Source of the DNA: Alphaproteobacteria bacterium
Lineage (GTDB): Bacteria > Pseudomonadota > Alphaproteobacteria > Rhodobacterales > Rhodobacteraceae
Length of the DNA: 5,885 bases
Reading direction: 5' to 3'
Assembly: GCA_003695135.1 (NCBI GenBank)
Contig: RFIR01000463.1
Coordinates: 1 to 5,885, forward strand
Below, in pieces: positions 1 through 5,885 of the stretch. Position 1 is the first letter of the stretch, and the number at the start of each line of letters is the position of its first letter. The notes beneath the pieces were generated by a model. The model made no database searches. It was not told the DNA's origin and saw nothing but the letters and a program-made list of their open reading frames with translations. The position numbers were made by a program, and so were the translations under genes.

Positions 1-30
1 ATGTAGTCAGGCATTGTGAATGTGCCAGTT

Positions 31-193
31 TTCAGACCAATCAAATCTGCGTACGCGTAAAATAATTAGAAAATAACTTCGGAATCAATATTTATCAATC
101 AACAGTGAAAACAAGAGGAGCGTATGTAGCGCCGCATTTCGCGGCGCCCGCGCGGAACGCCCGGGTCTGGCTGGTTGAGTTCTGCAGAGCTCT
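31..193 (+). repeat. Mosaic repeat, copy A (direct)
   Basis: First copy of a non-coding repeat family. In order it has a TCAGACCAATCA-like head, an AT-rich box (AATAATTAGAAAATAA, then AATCAATATTTATC), a purine-rich stretch GAGGAG followed by ATG-TAG (124-129), a GC hairpin (GCGCCGC 129-135 pairing with GCGGCGC 141-147, loop ATTTC), GGGTCTGG, and an end motif GAGTTCTGCAGAGCTC (177-192). Positions 64-149 match 342-427 with 5 mismatches in 86 bp and no gap. A more diverged third copy lies at 5468-5610. The AT-rich box contrasts sharply with the GC-rich genes. No protein is encoded. It may be a MITE-like remnant of an insertion sequence, but this is inference; the repeat relation itself is directly visible. 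Confidence 0.85.
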
Positions 194-194
194 C

Positions 195-302
195 TGGTAA
201 ATATTGATCGGGGAATTATTCTCTAGAGACCCCTGCAAAATGCTGCCGGCCGGACCCGGGCGTCGAGTCTGGGCACCGCGAAATGCGTCACCGCACATGT
301 TG
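195..302 (-). repeat. Mosaic repeat, copy B (inverted, partial)
   Basis: Positions 195-220 are the reverse complement of the AT-rich box seen at 5484-5512 (CCCCRATCAATATTTACC core). From 226, GAGACCCCTGCAAAA and then GGACCCGGGCG and CACCGCGAAATGCG follow the reverse complement of the end part of copy A (about 192 back to 125). Copies A and B therefore form an imperfect head-to-head arrangement. The GC hairpin is degraded here (CACCGC...GCGTCA), so this copy has decayed. No reading frame is supported. Confidence 0.65.
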
Positions 303-310
303 CGATTATT

Positions 311-472
311 TTCACACCAATCAGACCTGCGCGGATAAAACAATTAGAAAATAACTTTGCAATCAATATTTACCAATCAACAGTGAAAACAAGAGGAGCG
401 TATGTAGTGCCGCATTTCACGGCGCCCAGGCGATGCGACAGGGTCTGGCCAGCGGAGTTTCTTAGGGGTCTC
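311..472 (+). repeat. Mosaic repeat, copy C (direct)
   Basis: Second direct copy, offset 278 bp from copy A: 81 of 86 bases are identical between 64-149 and 342-427. It keeps the TCACACCAATCA head, the AT-rich box, GAGGAG followed by ATG-TAG (402-407), and the hairpin in weakened form (GTGCCG 407-412 with CGGCGC 420-425, one G.U pair). Its end motif reads GAGTTTCTTAGGGGTCTC (455-472), a variant of copy A's end. The high identity suggests recent duplication, or gene conversion between the copies. Confidence 0.85.
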
Positions 473-653
473 CTCTAATTACTTTACGTGCGCGCAGTAC
501 ATATTAGCAGAAAACGCATCTCGCCCGGGATGCCCCGTCGCGCCGGAGTTTCGTAGGGGTCTCTTCCAAATACTTTACAAGCACGCGATCATAATCCCCG
601 CAAGGTCTCATGCATTCCTGGCATCTGCTTGTACCCTGTACTGCAGGGGTCTC
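464..653 (-). repeat. Tandem ~90-bp repeat units, inverted match to right flank
   Basis: AGGGGTCTC occurs at 464-472, 555-563 and 645-653, spaced 91 and 90 bp. Read on the minus strand, each unit begins GAGACCCCT(G/A)C and ends with a GTAAAGTA-type sequence. The reverse complement of 475-563 matches 5396-5484 at 78 of 89 positions without gaps. The next unit (564-653) matches 5279-5370 more loosely, by eye around 70%. The right-flank units are longer (117-119 bp) because each carries an extra AT-rich CCCCAATCAATATTTA tail that is missing here. GAGACCCCTGCGAAAC resembles an insertion-sequence terminal inverted repeat, but no transposase is present. The spacers are too long and too diverged for a CRISPR array. 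Confidence 0.8.
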
Positions 654-659
654 TTCGAC

Positions 660-1172
660 GTTGATTGTTTCAGGGGCCCGATGGGGTTGCGCTCGAAATC
701 GTGCCACCGCTCGAGCAATGGCTCTGCCACATCGACAGCTGTCTGAAGGGCGCGTCGCGTCGCCCCGAGCAGAGAGGGCGTCTTCCTCGGCGCGGTCACG
801 CTGGCTGAGAACCGGCGCCTGACCGGCGGTTTCATCCGAATCTGCGCGACCGAAATGTGCGCGAGATCGGAGCTGTCCTGAACCCGATCTGTCCGGCGCG
901 GTTATTCGCGCTGCATTCCGTAATCCACTGTGCGCCAGCGCACAGCAGCCCGCCCCGCCTCGCCACATATTCCCGTCACGGACGACGATCCGGATGCGGC
1001 CCGAAGAAGACCGGGCACCTTCGGCGGGCAGCATCGATCTGATCGGGTCCGGGTTGGCGCAGCTTTGCGTAACGGTGCCGCAGCGTTCTCCCCTGCATTT
1101 CTTGCGGCGCCGGGTTCCGGTTCCCCGTGCTCTCCCCGGCACGACCTCCGGACAGGCTGCGTGGTTGGGTGG
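660..1172. other. Long stretch without a supportable gene
   Basis: Frames stay open here on both strands because the DNA is GC-rich, but the translations are rich in Arg, Ser and Cys, have no recognisable motif, and overlap one another. A minus-strand frame from 835 down to 608 (75 codons) contains a plausible helix (residues about 28-45, LQTAVDVAEPLLERWHDF) and runs into the repeat unit at 653. It could be the broken end of an older gene, but no family could be recognised. The only other structure seen is a small hairpin at 928-945. Confidence 0.5.
928..945. other. Small perfect hairpin
   Basis: CTGTGCGC (928-935) is the exact reverse complement of GCGCACAG (938-945), which folds as a 7-bp stem with a CCAG loop. 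No T-tract follows on either strand, so it is not a typical intrinsic terminator. It sits in an otherwise featureless stretch downstream of mutS, and its role is unknown. Confidence 0.35.
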
Positions 1173-1198
1173 GTGACCCCGGATTCCCTGTTCCGGGG

Positions 1199-1202
<4 letters not shown>
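1173..1202 (-). terminator. Hairpin at the mutS stop codon
   Basis: GTGACCCCGGA (1173-1183) pairs perfectly with TCCGGGGTCAC (1192-1202) across an 8-nt loop, giving an 11-bp GC-rich stem. The mutS stop codon TGA (1201-1199 on the minus strand) lies inside the stem. No U-tract follows in the transcript direction (the next bases are CACCCACCC), so it is not a textbook intrinsic terminator. It may stabilise the 3' end of the mRNA or aid termination. Confidence 0.55.
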
Positions 1203-3871
<2,669 letters not shown>

Positions 3872-3958
3872 TCGGGCTCTCTCGATGCTGTGTGGCGCCC
3901 TGACTAGCACGGCGGATTGCGGCGAGAAACCGCCTGCGCCGGCGCGGCCTCACCTCTG

Positions 3959-3987
3959 TTGTTTAGAATCATTCCAAATGCTAGAGC
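3959..3987 (+). promoter_or_regulatory. Possible mbfA promoter
   Basis: TTGTTT (3959-3964) and TAGAGC (3982-3987) are separated by 17 bp and could act as -35 and -10 boxes. The -10 match is poor (3 of 6). If correct, transcription would start near 3994, leaving a leader of about 27 nt before the ATG at 4021, and the Irr-type palindrome would fill the spacer, a position suited to repression. This is a weak call resting mainly on its geometry. Confidence 0.25.
3962..3978. promoter_or_regulatory. Irr-binding iron control element (ICE) upstream of mbfA
   Basis: TTTAGAATCATTCCAAA is an interrupted palindrome: half-sites TTTAGAAT and ATTCCAAA around a central C, with 7 of 8 positions symmetric. 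It is an AT-rich island in GC-rich DNA. It agrees with the ICE motif (TTTAGAA, spacer, TTCTAAA) known for Irr, the haem-responsive Fur-family regulator of alphaproteobacteria. mbfA is an established Irr-repressed gene in Agrobacterium and Bradyrhizobium. The site ends 42 bp before the preferred start codon and overlaps the likely core promoter, so repression under low iron is the expected outcome. The nearest alternative reading is a Fur-type box; the target gene favours Irr. Confidence 0.75.
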
Positions 3988-4008
3988 TGCGCCCGCAACC
4001 GGATGAGC

Positions 4009-4013
4009 GAGGG
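4009..4013 (+). promoter_or_regulatory. Ribosome-binding site favouring the ATG at 4021
   Basis: GAGGG lies 7 nt before the ATG at 4021. The upstream in-frame ATG at 4003 is preceded only by CGCAACCGG, with no purine-rich match at a useful distance. This favours initiation at 4021, removing the first six codons (MSEGKP) of the longer frame. Confidence 0.5.
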
Positions 4014-4020
4014 CAAGCCC

Positions 4021-4998
4021 ATGTTCCAGTCCCTGTCGGGAAGACGGCATTTCGACGAGCTGAGCGAGAAGGAGGTGCTGGCGCTGGCGATCTCGTCCGA
4101 GGAGGACGATGCGCGCATCTATTGCAGCTACGCCGAGCGGCTGCGCGCCGATTATCCGGCAACCGCCGAGATGTTCGACCGCATGGTCGAGGAGGAGAAC
4201 GAACACAGACGGCGGCTGACCGAGGCGTTCGAGCGCCGGTTCGGCAAGGTCATCCCGCTGATCCGGCGCGAGCATGTCGCCGGCTTCTACTCGCGCCGGC
4301 CGGTGTGGCTGGTGGAGAACCTGCCGCTCGAACGCATCCGCGAGGAAGCGGCTAAGATGGAGGCGGATGCCCATAATTTCTACCTCGCCGCCGCGCAGCG
4401 CGCCACCGATCCCGATACCCGCAACCTGCTCAACGATCTCGCGCTGGCCGAGCTTGGCCACAAGCGCAAGGCCGAAGCGGCGGGCGAGGATCTGGCCGGC
4501 AGCGCCGAGGGCGAGGAGGAAAAGGCCACCGCCTATCGTCAGTTCGTGCTGACCTGGGTGCAGCCGGGCTTGGCCGGGCTGATGGACGGTTCGGTTTCCA
4601 CCCTCGCGCCGATCTTCGCCACCGCCTTCGCCACCCAGGACAGCTGGACGACCTTTCTGGTGGCGCTGGCCGCATCGGTCGGCGCCGGCATCTCGATGGG
4701 CTTTACCGAGGCCGCGCATGACGACGGGGTGATCTCGGGCCGCGGCGCACCGTGGAAGCGCGGGCTCGCCTCCGGCGTGATGACGGCGCTGGGCGGGCTG
4801 GGCCATGCGCTGCCCTATCTGATCCCGGATTTCTGGACCGCCACCGCGCTTGCCATCGTCTTCGTCTTCATCGAACTCTGGGCCATTGCCTGGATCCAGA
4901 ACCGCTACATGCAGACGCCGTTTGCACGCGCGATCTTCCAGGTGGTGCTGGGCGGCGGGCTGGTGCTGGGCGCCGGTGTGCTGATCGGCGGGGGGTAG
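4021..4998 (+). CDS. mbfA: Membrane-bound ferritin MbfA (ferritin-like/VIT1 iron exporter)
   Basis: MbfA is an inner-membrane iron exporter that protects against iron and peroxide stress. A cytoplasmic ferritin-like (erythrin) four-helix domain binds and oxidises iron, and a C-terminal VIT1-type membrane domain moves it out. Numbering from the ATG at 4003, the diiron-site candidates are E33/E34 (SSEEDDARIY), E65-x-x-H68 (EENEH), E120 (KMEADAH) and E150-x-x-H153 (ELGH), the double ExxH pattern expected of this family. After an acidic linker (158-174), the VIT1 part has hydrophobic segments at about 190-209, 216-235, 257-275, 279-298 and 310-329, with conserved-looking GLMDGSVSTLAP (192-203) and GFTEAAHDDG (233-242). 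Length is 325 aa from 4021 or 331 aa from 4003, normal for the family. The stop is TAG, and a REP-like hairpin pair follows. The ICE upstream predicts Irr control. Confidence 0.93.
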   Translation: MFQSLSGRRHFDELSEKEVLALAISSEEDDARIYCSYAERLRADYPATAEMFDRMVEEENEHRRRLTEAFERRFGKVIPLIRREHVAGFYSRRPVWLVENLPLERIREEAAKMEADAHNFYLAAAQRATDPDTRNLLNDLALAELGHKRKAEAAGEDLAGSAEGEEEKATAYRQFVLTWVQPGLAGLMDGSVSTLAPIFATAFATQDSWTTFLVALAASVGAGISMGFTEAAHDDGVISGRGAPWKRGLASGVMTALGGLGHALPYLIPDFWTATALAIVFVFIELWAIAWIQNRYMQTPFARAIFQVVLGGGLVLGAGVLIGGG

Positions 4999-5121
4999 GG
5001 CGTTTCGGGTGTCACCGGCACCGCCCGCCCGTGGCGGCTCGCGCGCCAGGGATGGGCGAGGCCGATCGAAACCGGGATGCTCTGGCGGCAGCCGGGAAGG
5101 CCGAAGGGGCTGGCGTCTGGT

Positions 5122-5197
5122 GTAGGGTGCGCATTCATGGCGCACCCCTGGAACGCGCCGGGATCGCATGGAACGGTGCGTCATGAGCGCACCCTAC
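5122..5197. repeat. REP-like double hairpin downstream of mbfA
   Basis: GTAGGGTGCGC (5122-5132) and GCGCACCCTAC (5187-5197) are perfect inverted repeats. Each arm also folds alone: GGGTGCGC (5125-5132) with GCGCACCC (5140-5147), loop ATTCATG, and GGTGCG (5175-5180) with CGCACC (5188-5193). Paired inverted hairpins starting TAGGGTGCG are a common type of dispersed repeat in proteobacterial intergenic DNA. It starts about 120 bp after the mbfA stop and could end or stabilise that transcript. Between 4999 and 5121 nothing else was found. Confidence 0.7.
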
Positions 5198-5220
5198 GGC
5201 GCAGAAGACAAACCCGCAGG

Positions 5221-5278
5221 CCTGCAATGCGCAATTCGCCGCCGGGATCGTGATCGCGAGCGTGTAAAATAATTACAA
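5221..5278 (+). repeat. Right-flank repeat unit R1 (truncated)
   Basis: This is the tail of a repeat unit: GGGATCGTGATCGCGAGC followed by GTAAAATAATTACAA, directly before GAGCCCCCTGCGAAAC. It matches the corresponding tail of the next unit (GGGATCATGAGTGCGAGC, then ATAAAATAATTATAA). The front of the unit is missing, replaced by the REP-like sequence a few bases to the left. Confidence 0.6.
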
Positions 5279-5395
5279 GAGCCCCCTGCGAAACACGGAT
5301 GCTGGGGGATACCCGGAATGCACAAGGTTTTGCAGGGATCATGAGTGCGAGCATATAAAATAATTATAAAATAATTCCCCAATCAATATTTATCA
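5279..5395 (+). repeat. Right-flank repeat unit R2
   Basis: A 117-bp unit beginning GAGCCCCCTGCGAAAC and ending in the AT-rich tail AATTCCCCAATCAATATTTA plus TCA. It aligns with the reverse complement of 564-653 in the left flank (roughly 70% by eye), but that unit lacks the AT-rich tail. An internal inverted motif, GGTTTTGCAGGGATC (5324-5338), resembles the unit's own start in reverse orientation. No coding potential. Confidence 0.7.
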
Positions 5396-5514
5396 GAGAC
5401 CCGTGCGAAACTCCGGCGCGACGGGGCATCCCAGGCGAGACGCGTTTTTTGCCAATGTGTATCGCGCGCGTGTAAAGTAATTAGGAAATAATTCCCCAAT
5501 CAATATTTACCAAA
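5396..5514 (+). repeat. Right-flank repeat unit R3 (inverted match to 475-563)
   Basis: A 119-bp unit starting GAGACCCGTGCGAAACTCCG and ending AATTCCCCAATCAATATTTA plus CCAAA. Its first 89 bp match the reverse complement of 475-563 at 78 positions; 9 of the 11 differences are transitions. With the left-flank copy it forms an inverted pair around mutS and mbfA, capable in principle of inverting the 4.8-kb segment by homologous recombination. Confidence 0.85.
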
Positions 5515-5610
5515 TAGGTGAAAATCAGGAACAAACTTCGCCGGCGCCGCATTTCGCGGCGCCCGAGCGCAACGGTTGGGTCTGACCGACAGAGTTTCGC
5601 AGAGCTCCCT
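5515..5610 (+). repeat. Mosaic repeat, copy D (end of the copy-A type)
   Basis: Continuing from the AT-rich box of R3, this stretch has GTGAAAA, the GC hairpin GGCGCCGC (5543-5550) with GCGGCGCC (5556-5563) around ATTTC, then GGGTCTGACC and GAGTTTCGCAGAGCTC (5592-5607). This is the same order as in copy A. The GAGGAG/ATG-TAG segment is replaced by unrelated bases. Similarity stops near 5610, where copy A goes on to CTGGTAAATATT and this copy goes on to TCTGATCAG. That break is a candidate boundary of the IS110 element or its target. Confidence 0.75.
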
Positions 5611-5768
5611 TCTGATCAGTTCAGAGCGCGTCCCGACCAATGTGCACCACGTCGAATGGCAGCGCACGCCCGAGGGTGAGACGCGACCGTGGCGCCGGTG
5701 GCGCCGCGCAAGCGCGTCGAACCGATAGTGCCCACCTGTGGGTCGCCATTGGAGCGCCATTGATGGGG

Positions 5769-5843
5769 TGGATGGCTCCCGCTTCCGGCATCGCAATGTG
5801 CCATGCTGGGTGCTGTGAAACAGCCAAGCAAGGGAGCCATCCA
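5769..5843 (+). ncRNA. Structured RNA fold over the transposase start
   Basis: TGGATGGCTCCC (5769-5780) pairs perfectly with GGGAGCCATCCA (5832-5843). Inside this 12-bp closing stem are two further hairpins: CCGGCA (5785-5790) with TGCTGG (5804-5809, one G.U) around a 13-nt loop, and GCTGT (5812-5816) with ACAGC (5820-5824) around GAA. The result is a three-way junction ending on the A of the transposase ATG. The stem covers the likely ribosome-binding site AGGGAG (5831-5836). It could be part of an IS110 bridge RNA or a cis-acting translational block. The pairing is visible; the function is inference. Confidence 0.45.
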
Positions 5844-5885
5844 TGAACAGCATTACCACACTCGGGATCGATCTGGCGAAATCCG
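5843..5885 (+). CDS. IS110-family transposase, N-terminal fragment
   Basis: Only the first 14 codons are in the window: MNSITTLGIDLAKS. GIDLAK near the N-terminus is the hallmark opening of IS110-family recombinases. Its Asp (residue 10) is the first acidic residue of the RuvC-like DEDD catalytic site, which works together with a C-terminal serine in DNA exchange. AGGGAG lies 6 nt before the ATG, supporting this start. The frame is open to the window edge, so whether the gene is intact is unknown. The IS110 versus IS1111 subgroup cannot be decided from this fragment. Confidence 0.85.
   Translation, partial: MNSITTLGIDLAKS

Larger units (their letters stand above)
5611..5885 (+). mobile_element. 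IS110-family insertion sequence, left end (partial)
   Basis: The transposase start at 5843 identifies an IS110-family element that continues beyond the window. The exact left end cannot be fixed because these elements usually have no terminal inverted repeats. Two limits are possible: about 5611, where similarity to the flanking repeat stops, giving some 230 bp of upstream DNA, or close to 5760, just before the 12-bp subterminal inverted repeat. The upstream part holds several hairpins: GGCGCC twice around GGT (5692-5706), CCCA-CCTG-TGGG (5731-5742) and the 5769-5843 fold. The first limit suits the IS110 group, whose guide RNA lies upstream of the gene. The second suits the IS1111 group, whose RNA lies downstream. 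Confidence 0.6.

Noticed and set aside
80..105. DnaA or IHF sites in the AT-rich box
   Set aside because: TTATCAATC and AATCAATATTTAT resemble DnaA and IHF consensus sites but miss key positions, and there is no cluster typical of an origin.
464..653. A CRISPR-like array suggested by ~90-bp periodicity
   Set aside because: The shared motif is only about 9 bp with gradual similarity across the rest of each unit. There are no short constant repeats with unique spacers and no cas genes.
464..653. An integron attC array
   Set aside because: No RYYYAAC/GTTRRRY core pairs and no gene cassettes or integrase were seen.
608..835. A 75-codon minus-strand frame with a possible helix (AVDVAEPLLERWHDF)
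   Set aside because: No clear ribosome-binding site and no family recognised, and its end runs into the repeat unit at 645-653. It may be a gene relic but is not strong enough to list as a CDS.
3872..3910. Use of the upstream GTG at 3910 as the mutS start
   Set aside because: The extra 13 residues (VLVRAPHSIERAR) do not look like MutS, while the ATG at 3871 has GAGAGA 6 nt upstream.
3904..5184. A 426-codon open frame on the minus strand opposite mbfA
   Set aside because: It is a compositional shadow of mbfA: it has low-complexity Gly/Arg/His/Gln content and no recognisable domain, and it overlaps the ICE and both gene starts.
5500..5859. Minus-strand frames (68-119 codons) across copy D and the IS110 left end
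   Set aside because: They overlap the repeat hairpin and the structured IS leader, lack motifs, and oppose the IS transposase start.

Overview
The window looks like chromosomal DNA of a GC-rich alphaproteobacterium, most likely Rhodobacterales or close kin. That placement is inferred from three things: the style of the MutS and MbfA proteins, the heavy G/C use at third codon positions, and an Irr-type iron-control element of the kind known from alphaproteobacteria. No species can be named from the sequence alone.

Layout. Positions 1-660 are non-coding and hold a mosaic of related repeats: two direct copies (about 94% identical over 86 bp), an inverted copy, and a run in which the motif AGGGGTCTC recurs at 464, 555 and 645. 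Positions 660-1172 have no supportable gene. From 3871 down to 1199 on the minus strand lies an intact mutS, the mismatch-recognition ATPase of DNA repair, ending inside a strong hairpin. Divergent from it, 4021-4998 on the plus strand encodes MbfA, a ferritin-like/VIT1 fusion that exports iron. The 149 bp between them carry a near-perfect palindrome, TTTAGAATCATTCCAAA, that fits the iron control element (ICE) bound by Irr. A REP-like double hairpin (5122-5197) follows mbfA. Positions 5221-5610 hold the same repeat family as the left flank. An 89-bp stretch there (5396-5484) matches the reverse complement of 475-563 at 78 of 89 positions, so mutS and mbfA are bracketed by inverted repeats about 4.8 kb apart. 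The window ends in the left end of an IS110-family element: structured non-coding DNA, then the first 14 codons of its transposase from 5843.

The two housekeeping genes are ordinary in themselves. MutS guards replication fidelity, and MbfA removes iron from the cytoplasm when iron and peroxide threaten it, with Irr probably repressing mbfA when iron is scarce. The unusual material is in the flanks: an unnamed mosaic repeat family with a conserved GC hairpin and a start-stop minimal reading frame, and an IS110 upstream region with a multi-hairpin fold. That fold could be part of a bridge RNA, or a device that hides the transposase ribosome-binding site.
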